A stretch of DNA of 64,000 nt from Phycobacter azelaicus (GCF_014884385.1 NZ_WKFH01000002.1:6601-70600); one strand, 5' to 3'; positions 20,551 to 29,907 are shown, counted from the stretch's first letter. The notes: generated by a model not told the origin, from the sequence alone. Made by a program: numbers and translations.

Positions 20551-21213
20551 ATGATCACGCTGGAAAATCTGACCAAGAGTTTTCCCACCCCCAACGGGCG
20601 CAAATTCGTGGCCCGCAACGTCAACCTGACCATCCCAAAGGGCAAGTCGCTGGCCCTGCTGGGGCGCAACGGGGCGGGCAAATCCACCATGTTGCAGATG
20701 ATCTCGGGCACGATGAACCCGGATTCGGGGCGCATCATCTCCTCGGGAAATGTCTCCTTTCCAGTGGGGTTCGCGGGCTCGTTTCACCGCGATCTGACCG
20801 GCGCTCAGAATGCCCGTTTCGTGGCCCGCATCTATGGTGTGGACACCGATGATCTGCTGGATTTCGTCGCCGATTTCGCGGCTCTCGGCGGCCATCTGCA
20901 CATGCCGGTGCGCAGCTATTCCTCAGGCATGCGCTCACGCCTGGCCTTCGGCATCTCCATGGCACTGAAGTTTGACACCTACCTGGTGGACGAGGTGACC
21001 TCGGTCGGAGACAGCGCCTTTCGCCGCAAAAGCGCGGCCATCTTCAAGGCGCGGATGAAAGAATCAAATGCCATCGTGGTCACCCATTCGCTGATCGAGG
21101 TGCGCAATCTCTGCAATGCCGGCGCGGTGCTGGAAAATGGCGAGGTGACCTATTTCGACGACGTCGAAGAAGCCATCGCCCTGCATGTGAGCAATATGAA
21201 AAAGGCAAAATGA
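20551..21213 (+). CDS. kpsT: Polysaccharide ABC transporter ATP-binding protein, KpsT type
   Basis: A 220-residue ATPase: Walker A GRNGAGKST (38-46), signature region YSSGMRSRLAFGISMAL and Walker B YLVDEVTSVGD. The non-canonical signature SSGM is usual in KpsT/Wzt capsule exporters. It is short, without the extra C-terminal carbohydrate-binding domain of Wzt. A good ribosome-binding site (GGGAAGAGGG) precedes the ATG. It energises KpsM. Confidence 0.93.
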   Translation: MITLENLTKSFPTPNGRKFVARNVNLTIPKGKSLALLGRNGAGKSTMLQMISGTMNPDSGRIISSGNVSFPVGFAGSFHRDLTGAQNARFVARIYGVDTDDLLDFVADFAALGGHLHMPVRSYSSGMRSRLAFGISMALKFDTYLVDEVTSVGDSAFRRKSAAIFKARMKESNAIVVTHSLIEVRNLCNAGAVLENGEVTYFDDVEEAIALHVSNMKKAK

Positions 21214-21355
21214 TCCCGGAACACCCCCGGTTTGTTCGCATCATTGGCCCCAAAATAGAAACAATCCTAAACATAATTGACGATTGGGCTGCGCGCGGCT
21301 CCACCCGGGGTTAACCCCTGCCCGCCACCTTGGCCGTGAGCAATCACAGGTCAGA

Positions 21356-24256
21356 ATGTCCATGTCACGGTTTTCGGTTTTGGGGCGCGCGGCCCTTCCT
21401 TCTCAGTATCACAGCGCCACGGCGCCGGTTCTTGTCAGCGGACAGGGCGCGGCCCTTCTGGAACTGCATGCCGGGCGCGGCAGCGCGGTTCACCTCTTTG
21501 ATCTTGTCGGCGGGCGCCTGCAGTTGCAGAGCACCCAACAGTCCAGCGGCGAGGCGGCCGCGATCCGCATCCGCAACACGGTCTTTGCCCTGGAAGAGGC
21601 GGCGCTGGAGCGGCTTGTGGACCGGGGCGATCAGGGCAGCCTTGGGATCAGCCGGTCCGAGGCCTTTTATTCCGGCCAGTCGGGCTTTGCCGGGGATCTG
21701 GCTGCGGTGCTCTCGGCTCCGGTCGCGGGGCGTCAGATCCTGATCGGGGCCGGCGCCGGGCAACAGGGGCTGCAAAGCTTTGAGCGACTGGGCGATGGCA
21801 GCCTGCGCCCGCTGCAATGGCTGGGCGACAGCAGCCGGATCTATGCGCGGGATGTCTCGGCCATGGCCAGCCTTGAGCAGGGCGGCACGCGCTATGTGTT
21901 CAGCGCCGCCCAGGGCGAATCCGGCATCAGCAGCTTTGCCCTTGGTCAGGGCGGACAACTGACCCTGCGCAGCAGCCTGGGTGCCGCCGAAGGGGTGGGC
22001 ATGGCCCAGCCAAGCGCGCTGCTGGCGCTTGAGGTCGGTGGGCAGGCGATGCTGCTGGCGGGCGCGGCCGGATCCGGCAGTATCACGGTGATGGCGGTGG
22101 CTGCAGATGGCCGCCTGTCTGTGCTTGACCATGTGAGCGACACGCTGGAGACCCGGTTTGGCGGGGTACAGGTGCTGGAAAGCTTTACCCATGCAGGCTG
22201 GACCTATGTGGTGGCGGGCGGCAGCGATGACGGGCTGACCCTCTTTGCCCTCTTGCCCGGTGGCCGTCTGATGGTGCTGGACAGTATCGCCGACAACAGC
22301 AGCCTCAGCCTGAGCAACGTCAATGGTCTTGCCCTGTCGCTGGTGGGGGGCACGCTACATGTCTTTGCCACCTCCGAAAGCGAGCCCGGCGTCAGCCACC
22401 TGCGCATCGACATCGCCCAAAGCGGTGCCATCACCACGGGCAGCGGCAGCCAGCTACGCGGCAGCGCGCGGGACGATATCCTCATCGCCGGTGCAGCGCA
22501 GCAGCAGCTCTACGGGGGCGATGGCGCCGATGTCTTCGTACTCTCCGGCAGCCGCAACAGCAGCGCGACCGTGCTGGATTTTTCCCCGTCCGAGGATCGT
22601 ATCGATCTGGAAAACTGGGCTGGTCTCACCTCGGTGGATCAACTGCAGATCAGCGCCCGCACCGATGGTGCCCTGCTCACCTACCGGGGGCACGAGCTGC
22701 GTCTGATCACGCAGGACGGCAGCAGCCTGTCCTATGAGGATTTCATCCGCTCCGACCTTCTGGGCCTCTACCGTCCGCCTCTGGCCAGCGACACCCCGGT
22801 GCAGATCCGCGGAAACGACAGCGCCGAACAGCTGGTGGGCGCGGACGGCAATGACAGCCTGCGCGGGATGGGCGGTGCCGACACGCTGTTTGGCCAGAAT
22901 GGGCAGGACAGTCTTTGGGGCGGCACCGGCGCGGACAGCCTGTATGGTGGCAGCGGTCAGGACAGACTTTATGGAGAGGATGACAACGACCGCCTTTACG
23001 GCGAAGACGGCCATGACCAGCTGTTTGGCGGCACCGGCAGCGACAGTCTTTATGGTGGTCTGGGCGAGGATCTGCTCGAGGGGGGCACAGGCGCTGACCG
23101 GGCCTGGGGCGGAACAGGCAATGACAGCTTAAGCGGCGGTGAGGGCAATGATCAGCTATACGGTGAAGCTGGCAACGACCGGCTTTATGGGGAGGACGGC
23201 AACGACACGCTGACAGGTGGCGTCGGCAACGATCACCTGAACGGCGGCAGCGGCCAGGACCGGATGGAGGGCGGCGCGGGGGCGGACAGCCTTTATGGGG
23301 GAAGTGACAATGACAGGATGTACGGTGGCGACGGCTCCGACCGGATCGATGGTGGAGACAGCAACGACAGTCTCTATGGCGGGGCTGGGGAGGATCTGCT
23401 GGAGGGGCGCACCGGGGCCGATCGGATCTGGGGCGAGGCAGGAAACGACAGCCTGAGCGGCGCCAGCTCGACCGATCAGCTGTTTGGCGGCGCGGGCAAT
23501 GACAGCCTGCTGGGCGGCACCGGCGATGACACGCTTTATGGTGGCGCGGGCAATGACACCATCTTCGGCAACACCGCGCTCGATACGATCTACGGCGAGG
23601 CGGGGGATGACTACATCAGCTCGGGCGACGGGGTGGATTTTGTCGATGGCGGCGCGGGCAATGACACGATCTATGGCCGCTCGGGCTGGGACAGCCTTTA
23701 TGGCGGGGACGACAACGATACGCTTTTTGGCTCCGAAGGGGATGACCTGCTGGCCGGGGGGCGCGGCAATGACCGGATCGAGGCCGGCTCGGCCTGGGAC
23801 CGGCTTTTTGGCAACTCGGGCAATGACACGCTTTATGGCAATTTCGGCTCTGACTGGATCTCCGGCGGCAGCGGCGAGGATGCGCTTTTTGGTGGCACCG
23901 GCGATGATACGCTGAAAGGGGGCAGCGGCGAGGATCGCCTGCTGGGGAACCAGGGGGTCGATGTTCTGGAAGGGGGGCCCGGCGATGATACCCTGCGCGG
24001 CGGCACCCTGGCGGATACCTTCATCTTCGACAGGGGCTGTGACCGCGATCTGCTGCTGGATTACGAAGTGGACCGCGACACCCTGCGATTTTCGACCGAT
24101 CTGGTCGGAGCGAACCAGACGGGCCAAAGCGTGCTCAATCGCTTTGCCTCATTTGATCCCGACGGGGTGCGCTTTGATTTCGGAGAGGGCGATACGCTGT
24201 TCATGCGCGGTTTAACCGATGTCACCGGGCTGCATGGCACGATAGAGATTTTCTAA
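21356..24256 (+). CDS. Large RTX calcium-binding repeat protein
   Basis: About 966 residues from the ATG at 21356 (another ATG is two codons later; the frame opens upstream at a TTG at 21284). The N-terminal 390 residues form repeated beta-rich units that recall a propeller. A first RTX-like block (about 395-440) and a long array of GGxGxDxLxG nonapeptides (about 490-890) follow. The C-terminus is an M10/serralysin-type secretion module ending ...GLHGTIEIF. There is no zinc-protease motif. RTX repeats fold on calcium outside the cell after type I secretion, but no type I exporter genes lie in this plasmid. It is likely a secreted matrix or adhesion protein. The array from 23515 onward is almost identical to part of the protease gene at 49838. 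Confidence 0.85.
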   Translation: MSMSRFSVLGRAALPSQYHSATAPVLVSGQGAALLELHAGRGSAVHLFDLVGGRLQLQSTQQSSGEAAAIRIRNTVFALEEAALERLVDRGDQGSLGISRSEAFYSGQSGFAGDLAAVLSAPVAGRQILIGAGAGQQGLQSFERLGDGSLRPLQWLGDSSRIYARDVSAMASLEQGGTRYVFSAAQGESGISSFALGQGGQLTLRSSLGAAEGVGMAQPSALLALEVGGQAMLLAGAAGSGSITVMAVAADGRLSVLDHVSDTLETRFGGVQVLESFTHAGWTYVVAGGSDDGLTLFALLPGGRLMVLDSIADNSSLSLSNVNGLALSLVGGTLHVFATSESEPGVSHLRIDIAQSGAITTGSGSQLRGSARDDILIAGAAQQQLYGGDGADVFVLSGSRNSSATVLDFSPSEDRIDLENWAGLTSVDQLQISARTDGALLTYRGHELRLITQDGSSLSYEDFIRSDLLGLYRPPLASDTPVQIRGNDSAEQLVGADGNDSLRGMGGADTLFGQNGQDSLWGGTGADSLYGGSGQDRLYGEDDNDRLYGEDGHDQLFGGTGSDSLYGGLGEDLLEGGTGADRAWGGTGNDSLSGGEGNDQLYGEAGNDRLYGEDGNDTLTGGVGNDHLNGGSGQDRMEGGAGADSLYGGSDNDRMYGGDGSDRIDGGDSNDSLYGGAGEDLLEGRTGADRIWGEAGNDSLSGASSTDQLFGGAGNDSLLGGTGDDTLYGGAGNDTIFGNTALDTIYGEAGDDYISSGDGVDFVDGGAGNDTIYGRSGWDSLYGGDDNDTLFGSEGDDLLAGGRGNDRIEAGSAWDRLFGNSGNDTLYGNFGSDWISGGSGEDALFGGTGDDTLKGGSGEDRLLGNQGVDVLEGGPGDDTLRGGTLADTFIFDRGCDRDLLLDYEVDRDTLRFSTDLVGANQTGQSVLNRFASFDPDGVRFDFGEGDTLFMRGLTDVTGLHGTIEIF
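23515..24020 (+). repeat. RTX module shared with 51352-51857 (copy 1)
   Basis: This stretch aligns base for base, with no gap, to 51352-51857 (offset 27,837). In the best part (23581-23773 against 51418-51610) I count seven differences in 193 bases. Similarity falls gradually toward the end but the reading frame and repeat register are kept. Confidence 0.9.
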
Positions 24257-24349
24257 AGCCCCGCAGGTCTGCCCCCCTCGCCTTGCACTTTGCCCCCATA
24301 CCCGGCAAGCATGAGCCAGGCAAACAGGCAAAGGCGCGTCGACCCCGTC

Positions 24350-25594
24350 ATGAAACTTCTCTTTGTGCACCAGAACATGCCCGGTCAGTACCGCGAAATC
24401 CTGATGTGGCTGGCCGCGCAGGGTGAACACGACCTGGCCTTTCTGACCCAGCGCCAGGATGTGCAGATCAAGGGGGTGCGCCGGATCAGCTACCGCCCGC
24501 ATCATAAGGCCGGCAAGGATGCCTACGGGCTGTCAAAGGACTGGGAAACCGCCGCTGGCGCAGGCCTTGGCGCCGCCCTCGCCCTGCGCGCGCTGGAAAA
24601 GAGCGACGGCTATCGCCCCGATATCATCATCGGTCATACCGGCTGGGGAGAGCTTCTGTTCATGAAGGAGATCTGGTCGGATGTGCCGGTGATCGGCTTT
24701 TTTGAATATTTCTACCGCACCTCGGGGGGGCTGGTGGGCTTTGACCCCGAGACCCCGCCCAACGATCAGGCCGGCTTTTTTGCCAAGGCGCGCAACACGG
24801 TGCCCTATGCCAGCATCGAAAGCGTCGATCTGGGGCATGCGCCGACCTATTGGCAGCGCGACCGGTTCCCCGCCTCCTTTCATGATCGCATGTATGTCTG
24901 CCATGACGGCATCCGCACCGACCGGCTGACCCCCGATCCGGGTGCCTCGATCTCGCTCGGGCGGCTGGGGCGTGCGCTGACGCGGCAAGATGAGGTGATC
25001 ACCTATGTGGCGCGCAACATGGAGCGGGCGCGCGGCTTTCACATCATGATGCGCGCCCTGCCCCGGATCCTTGAGGCCCGCCCCGAGGCGCGGATCCTGA
25101 TGATCGGCGGAAACGAGACCTCCTATGGCGCCGAAAGCAAGCATCCCGGCGGCCTGCGCGGCGAAATGGAAGAGGAGTTGGGCGACAGCATCGATTGGAG
25201 CCGGGTGCATTTCCTTGGCAAGGTGCCCTATGACGATCTGTGCCGCATCATCCGCATCAGCCGCTGCCATATCTACCTGACCATGCCCTTCGTGCTCAGC
25301 TGGTCCTTGCTGGAGGCGATGTCGATGCAGGCCACGGTAGTGGCCGCCGATGTGGATCCGGTGCGCGAGGCGGTAACCCATGGGGAAACCGGCATGCTGG
25401 TGGATTTCTTTGACCCCAAAGCCCTGGCCGATCAGGTGGTGGATGTGCTGGCGCGCCCTGATGCCTATGCCCACCTTGGCCCCAATGCCCGCGCCCATGT
25501 GGTGGAGACCTATGATTTCCTAACCCGCTGCCTGCCGGAACATATCGCCCGGATCAACGCACTGGTGCCTTCTGACAAGCGTATCCAGATCTGA
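24350..25594 (+). CDS. Glycosyltransferase family 4
   Basis: A 414-residue GT-B glycosyltransferase counted from MKLLFVHQNMPGQYREI, the usual start of this subgroup. An in-frame ATG at 24311 is possible, and neither has a strong ribosome-binding site. The middle GHTGWGELLFMKEIW and the C-terminal donor-site motif EAMSMQATVVAADVDPVREAV fit GT4. It follows the RTX gene by 93 bp and precedes the palindrome at 25617. Donor and acceptor are unknown. Confidence 0.87.
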   Translation: MKLLFVHQNMPGQYREILMWLAAQGEHDLAFLTQRQDVQIKGVRRISYRPHHKAGKDAYGLSKDWETAAGAGLGAALALRALEKSDGYRPDIIIGHTGWGELLFMKEIWSDVPVIGFFEYFYRTSGGLVGFDPETPPNDQAGFFAKARNTVPYASIESVDLGHAPTYWQRDRFPASFHDRMYVCHDGIRTDRLTPDPGASISLGRLGRALTRQDEVITYVARNMERARGFHIMMRALPRILEARPEARILMIGGNETSYGAESKHPGGLRGEMEEELGDSIDWSRVHFLGKVPYDDLCRIIRISRCHIYLTMPFVLSWSLLEAMSMQATVVAADVDPVREAVTHGETGMLVDFFDPKALADQVVDVLARPDAYAHLGPNARAHVVETYDFLTRCLPEHIARINALVPSDKRIQI

Positions 25595-25616
25595 CCCCTG
25601 CCCCCATTGAAGCCCG

Positions 25617-25642
25617 CAAATGTTTCGCGCGCGAAACATTTG
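25617..25642. promoter_or_regulatory. 26-bp perfect palindrome, candidate parS centromere (copy 1)
   Basis: Both strands read CAAATGTTTCGCG from the ends to the centre. The same element recurs at 29908-29933 (26 bp) and 30044-30067 (24 bp), on the other side of the rep/par genes. Repeated perfect palindromes near parAB are the usual form of parS sites bound by ParB. The element lies between the GT4 gene and the end of repA, outside any coding region. Confidence 0.8.
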
Positions 25643-25676
25643 GACCCGGTCACCTGACATGGGAAATGCTCTGAAA

Positions 25677-25712
25677 AGCTGAAAACAGCCTGCTTAGAGC
25701 CTATTTTCAGCT
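25677..25712 (-). terminator. Inverted repeat past repA, possible terminator
   Basis: AGCTGAAAA (25677-25685) pairs with TTTTCAGCT (25704-25712) around an 18-base loop, 24 bp beyond the repA stop. There is no clear T-run after it on the minus strand, so a terminator role is tentative. Confidence 0.4.
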
Positions 25713-25735
25713 GTCCTGTTTCAATTTCTCAGATT

Positions 25736-26764
25736 TCAATTTCTCTGAGACCGCTTTTTCACCCAGCCAAGGAAAGCAGCATCGGCCTGGCGCAGGCGCG
25801 GGCTGCCCGAGCGGGCCCACATGGCGCGCCAGTCGGCCTCCAGCGCGTAGACATCAGCGCCGGGCATCAGATCACGCGCCGCCTCCAGCGTCTGGGGTTT
25901 CAGCATGGGCGCGCCCGCATCCATGCTGCTCACCACGGCGTTTTTCTGGGAAAACCGGATCAGATCGCCGGGCAGCTCTTCCAGCGTGTAATCGGGCAAG
26001 GGCTGCGCTGCGATCATGTCGCGCAGCATCTTGCGAAAGACCCGGCGCGGGCTGGCGGAGCCCGATTTCTTGAGGAGGGTCTCAACCGAAATCTGCCAGC
26101 TGGCTTGTCGGCCGCAGTGTTTGCGCGCCAGCTCATAGATCCGCCGCTCAAGAGGCTTTCTCAGGCGAAAGTAATCGCGGGAAAGGGTCAGCACCGATTT
26201 CGACAGCACCGCACGATAGAGCCAGTCACTGAGCGTGACGGCGACGCTGACCATGCGCCCACCGCGAGCCTTCCTCACGATCTCCCAGCGCTCGATCAGC
26301 CCAAAGCCTGAGGTGACCTCCTGCCCGCCGGTCACGATATTCGTGGTGATACGAGTGCCGGCCAGACGTTCAAAAGCCTCGCGCAGACGCCGGTAGGCAT
26401 CCCCGCTGGTTTCGCGATTGGTCGCCACCAGAAGGTCGTGCGCCTTGAGGTGCAGCGTGCGGCTGACCTGGCGGCCCGCGTTCAAGGCCGCCATCAGCTG
26501 GCTGATGCAGAAGATCAGGATGTCCTTGTCGTGGATCGTCGCCAGCCCCTTGACGCTGGGGGTGACGGTGATCTCGGCGCCATTGTGTTCATAGGACAGG
26601 ATGCGCCGGTCGGGCCGGGTGCCGAGCGAGAACAGCGGATGCTCCATCGAGGCCAGATCGTTCTTGGGGATCGCATCGAAAATATCGCAGAGAAAGAACT
26701 CCCCCTGCCCTTCGGGGGGATAGGCCCCCGCTGTCAGACCGCCGCCGGTCACCCCTGTCGCCAT
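25736..26764 (-). CDS. repA: Plasmid replication initiator RepA
   Basis: A 342-residue initiator of the RepA/RPA family used by many Rhodobacterales plasmids. Visible parts are the opening segment FFLCDIFDAIPKNDLASMEHPLF, the central SGDAYRRLREAFERLAGTRI and the basic helix RLRKPLERRIYELARKHCG, which probably belongs to winged-helix DNA-binding domains. It is transcribed away from parA, and the 483 bp between the two starts hold the likely origin. Compatibility group assignment (RepA-I or other) would need a tree. Confidence 0.92.
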   Translation of the reverse strand: MATGVTGGGLTAGAYPPEGQGEFFLCDIFDAIPKNDLASMEHPLFSLGTRPDRRILSYEHNGAEITVTPSVKGLATIHDKDILIFCISQLMAALNAGRQVSRTLHLKAHDLLVATNRETSGDAYRRLREAFERLAGTRITTNIVTGGQEVTSGFGLIERWEIVRKARGGRMVSVAVTLSDWLYRAVLSKSVLTLSRDYFRLRKPLERRIYELARKHCGRQASWQISVETLLKKSGSASPRRVFRKMLRDMIAAQPLPDYTLEELPGDLIRFSQKNAVVSSMDAGAPMLKPQTLEAARDLMPGADVYALEADWRAMWARSGSPRLRQADAAFLGWVKKRSQRN

Positions 26765-26849
26765 TGCTCTTCTGCCTGTCCTTCATCCCCCAGTTGTTCA
26801 AAGGGCGTCTTCAGCGCGCCCGCCCAGGGTGACTCGGTTTCGTGGTTTT

Positions 26850-27070
26850 GATTACGCTCACCCTAAAGTTATCCACATCGTCTCGCAACGGGGTTCCGGA
26901 ATCGCTTCTTCGGGGGTTTGGAGTCATTTCATCGGGGTTTCAGAGTCACTAAGGTCCAAAATCTGCATCTGATCGCCAATGAAAAAAGGGCTTTGCAGGA
27001 AAACTCAATCTCCCTTAACTATAATATAACTCATAAATAACAGGGCAGAAAATTTTCAGGCCCTCAAAAC
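26850..27070. other. Probable origin of replication (oriV) between repA and parA
   Basis: A consensus DnaA box, TTATCCACA, lies at 26869-26877. Three 22-bp-spaced iterons follow at 26889-26948. An AT-rich stretch (about 27005-27060, including ACTATAATATAAC) follows that. A partial inverted iteron-like TGACTC is at 26830-26835. The arrangement box, iterons, AT-rich segment is the standard layout of iteron-controlled origins. The intergenic region 26765-27247 otherwise holds only promoter-length sequence for repA and parA. Confidence 0.8.
26889..26948 (+). repeat. Three iterons with exact 22-bp spacing
   Basis: The units start at 26889 (CGGGGTTCCGGAATCG), 26911 (CGGGGGTTTGGAGTCA) and 26933 (CGGGGTTTCAGAGTCA). 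Units 2 and 3 share 13 of 16 positions and units 1 and 3 share 12. Spacing of two helical turns suggests RepA binds the same DNA face. Confidence 0.8.
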
Positions 27071-27247
27071 AGCCCGATTTCCCCGATCGCAAACAGCGGA
27101 TTTGCTTAGAAAAATCCAAAGAGGTGCGCATAATGCTTCCATGTGCGCTGTTTTTTGCTATCTTGTCAAAAAGGCAGCACATCAGGCCGAAGCTACCCTA
27201 AAACGGCTGGGATCGTTGCTGAAGAACAGGAAGGCAGGCGATCTCCT

Positions 27248-28675
27248 ATGGCACGAGATATCCACAGAAAAGACGCAGCGCGCAAAGAGACAGGCCGAGG
27301 CGCGGATCTGCCCCCCTATTTCAATATCGACCCCGATGCGGCTCTGGCAGATCTTGATGCCCCCACCAGCACCGAAGGGTTTGCGGCCATCGCAGAGGGC
27401 TGCGCCCGGGGCCGCGCCGATCTGGCAAGCCGGGGATTGAACGAGGAAGGGCGCAAAAGCTTACGCCTGTTTTCCACCTGGGAAATCACCCGCTACCTGA
27501 TCCCCGTCGCCCAGGCCCATTTCCGCCGGGTGCTGAAGGCCAACCCCGAGCTGCCGCAGGGGCGTTCGGAAACCGAAGGCGGCGCCAAATGGTTCACCCT
27601 CGACGAGGTGCTGACCCTGCGGGCCCATTTCGCGGCGCAAGGATCAAAGGCCAAGGATTACATCCCCTACCGCCCCAAAGGACTGCCCGCCAAGATGGTT
27701 GCCGTGGCCAATTTCAAGGGTGGTGTGGGCAAGACCTCCACCGCCGCGCATCTGGCCATGTCGGCGGCATTGGATGGCTACAAGGTGCTGGTCATTGATC
27801 TCGATAGCCAGGGATCGATGACCTCGATCTTTGGTGGCCGGGTCGAAGACGAATGGCAGACCGCCTTTCCGCTCTTGGCCCGCCACTACGGCGAACACCT
27901 GCGGGTAGAAAACCAGCGCCGCCTGGACCGGGGCGATGCACCCCAGCCGCTGGACGACAGCCTGACCGCGGCGATGGAGATGACGGCCGCCGATGTGATC
28001 CAGCCCACCCATTGGCCCAATATCGACCTTATCGGCGCTCAGCTGAACCTTTATTGGGCCGAGTTCCAGATCCCGGTCTGGCGCATGGCGGCGCGCTCCT
28101 GGAAGCTCTGGGATGCGCTCACCGACCGGCTGGAAGAGGACGGCGTGCTGGACCAGTATGACGTGATCTTCATCGATACCCCGCCGGCTCTTGGCTATCT
28201 CACCATCAACGGGCTGTCGGCCGCCGACATCCTTCTGGTGCCCATGGGGGCGTCCTTCCTGGAGTTCGACAGTACGGGGCGGTTCTTCGACATGCTGCAT
28301 TCCACCTTTGCCAGCATCGAGGAGGGCGAGAACCTCGCCGCCCGCGCCCTGGGCCGCCCCGAGATGGGCTTTGAATGGGATGCGGTGCGCGCGGTGATCA
28401 CCCGCTACGACAGCGCCCAGCAGGGGGAGCTGGCGGCGCTGATGCAGGCTTATATGGGGCCGGTGCTCTCCCCTCATAAACAGGATTTCACCGCCCTCAT
28501 AGGTCAGGCCGGCGAGCAGGTCAGTGGCATCTACGAGGCCGACTATCGCGATTTCAACCGCGAGACTTATGCGCGCGGGCGCGAAACATTTGATGAGACC
28601 TATGCCGCCTTCAAACGGCTGCTCATTGGCTGCTGGCGCCGCGCCGAGGTGCAGATGCAGAGCGCGGCCGAGTAA
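27248..28675 (+). CDS. parA: Plasmid partition ATPase ParA
   Basis: A 475-residue type Ia partition ATPase. An N-terminal DNA-binding region (about 1-145) precedes the deviant Walker A KGGVGKT at 157-163. VLVIDLDSQGS and YDVIFIDTPPALGYL follow in the ATPase core. I chose the ATG at 27248, with a purine-rich AGGCAGG upstream. The frame is open 35 codons further. Such ParA proteins position plasmid copies with ParB/parS and often repress their own promoter. Positions 28579-28592 inside the gene match 14 bases of the parS half-site. Confidence 0.94.
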   Translation: MARDIHRKDAARKETGRGADLPPYFNIDPDAALADLDAPTSTEGFAAIAEGCARGRADLASRGLNEEGRKSLRLFSTWEITRYLIPVAQAHFRRVLKANPELPQGRSETEGGAKWFTLDEVLTLRAHFAAQGSKAKDYIPYRPKGLPAKMVAVANFKGGVGKTSTAAHLAMSAALDGYKVLVIDLDSQGSMTSIFGGRVEDEWQTAFPLLARHYGEHLRVENQRRLDRGDAPQPLDDSLTAAMEMTAADVIQPTHWPNIDLIGAQLNLYWAEFQIPVWRMAARSWKLWDALTDRLEEDGVLDQYDVIFIDTPPALGYLTINGLSAADILLVPMGASFLEFDSTGRFFDMLHSTFASIEEGENLAARALGRPEMGFEWDAVRAVITRYDSAQQGELAALMQAYMGPVLSPHKQDFTALIGQAGEQVSGIYEADYRDFNRETYARGRETFDETYAAFKRLLIGCWRRAEVQMQSAAE

Positions 28676-28740
28676 GGCCCCGGCAGGGATGATGGCGCAG
28701 GCTGCGCGCCCAAAGGAGACAGCCAGAAGGAGATGGGCAG

Positions 28741-29832
28741 ATGGCCAAACGCAAACGACTGATGCCAGCACAGACCACCTATCTGTCCGGCGCGCCGGAA
28801 GGTAAATCCGCCCTTGGCGGGCCGATGTCCGTGGGGGCTGCTCCGATTGCGCAGGTCGCTTCCGAGGCGGCCTCGACCGCTGCCCTGCGGGAGCTGTCCG
28901 ATGTGCTGGAGACCGCCCGCGCCAAGGGGCTGATGATCGAAGAGGTGCCGCTTTCGGCCATCGATGAGACCCACCTCGTGCGCGACCGGATCGAACAGGA
29001 TGCCGAGGAAATGGAGGCTCTGGTTGAATCCTTACGCGCCCGCGGCCAGCAGACCCCGATCGAACTGGTGCCGCTGGAAGGCCGCCCGGATGGGCGCAGC
29101 CACGGTCTGATTTCGGGTTGGCGCCGCCTTGGCGCGCTAAAGCGGCTCTATGCCGAGACATCAGATCCTAAATTCGCCACGGTCAAGGCGCTGATCATCC
29201 GCCCCGATACGGCGCAGGATGCCTATATCGCCATGGTCGAAGAAAATGAGATCCGGGTGAACCTGTCCCATTATGAACGCGCGCGCATCGCGGTGCGGGC
29301 GATGAAGGAAGAGGTGTTTCCGACTCTGAAAAAGGCGCTGCAGAGTCTCTTTGCCAATGTGCCGCGCGCCAAGCGTTCCAAGATCCGCAGCTTCGTGACG
29401 CTGGTGGAAGAGTTGGATGCAGTGCTCTTCTATCCCACTGCCATCAGTGAAAAGCTGGGCCTCGCCCTGGTGCGGGCCATGGCAGAGGATGAAGGGTTTG
29501 CCGAACGGCTGCGCGCCGCCCTGCAAGCCGCGCCGCGCCAGACCCCCGCCGAGGAGGTTGAAATCCTCAATCGGGTGCTGAGCGAGGGGCAGGTTGAAGA
29601 GCCTTCTTCGACCCTAAAGGCACCATCAGAGCCGCAAAAGCCGCAGGATGCCGCCCTACCCCGCCCCAGCATCCGAACCCCTGGGGCGCCCGCGTCCGAG
29701 CGGGTTACAGTGCAGGCCGCCGCCGGCGTGCGCCTTGGCTTTTCGCAAGCTCAGAACCGGATCGAGCTGACCGGGGAGGGCGTCAATGCCGAGCTGATGG
29801 CCGCCCTGAAAGACTGGCTCAAGCATCGCTGA
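28741..29832 (+). CDS. parB: Plasmid partition protein ParB
   Basis: A 363-residue ParB. The ParB/Srx-like domain (about 68-165) includes VESLRARGQQTPIELVPL, GLISGWRRLGALKRL and the arginine/asparagine region MVEENEIRVNLSHYERA. An HTH segment and a C-terminal dimer tail end with DWLKHR. It lies 65 bp after parA in the same operon and is followed by a terminator and two palindromes that it probably binds. Confidence 0.94.
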   Translation: MAKRKRLMPAQTTYLSGAPEGKSALGGPMSVGAAPIAQVASEAASTAALRELSDVLETARAKGLMIEEVPLSAIDETHLVRDRIEQDAEEMEALVESLRARGQQTPIELVPLEGRPDGRSHGLISGWRRLGALKRLYAETSDPKFATVKALIIRPDTAQDAYIAMVEENEIRVNLSHYERARIAVRAMKEEVFPTLKKALQSLFANVPRAKRSKIRSFVTLVEELDAVLFYPTAISEKLGLALVRAMAEDEGFAERLRAALQAAPRQTPAEEVEILNRVLSEGQVEEPSSTLKAPSEPQKPQDAALPRPSIRTPGAPASERVTVQAAAGVRLGFSQAQNRIELTGEGVNAELMAALKDWLKHR

Positions 29833-29858
29833 CGCTGGGCATCATGACTGCAATATTC

Positions 29859-29888
29859 GACCCTAAAGGTACCTTTAGGGTCTTTTTC
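29859..29888 (+). terminator. Terminator of the parAB operon
   Basis: A 24-bp perfect palindrome with half-site GACCCTAAAGGT (29859-29882) is followed by CTTTTTCTT-type sequence. It begins 26 bp after the parB stop. A 14-base piece of its left arm also occurs inside parB near 29607. Confidence 0.8.
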
Positions 29889-29907
29889 TTTGCTGTGCTC
29901 AGTCTCC

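Noticed and set aside
23156..24127. 323-codon minus-strand frame inside the RTX gene
   Set aside because: Produced by the periodic RTX repeats read backwards; repetitive Ala/Ile/Val pattern without a plausible fold.
21356..24256. CRISPR or tandem-repeat array
   Set aside because: The periodicity is that of coding RTX nonapeptides (27-bp units in frame), without spacers.
27644..29161. 505-codon minus-strand frame across parA and parB
   Set aside because: Shadow of two well-recognised partition genes in GC-rich DNA.
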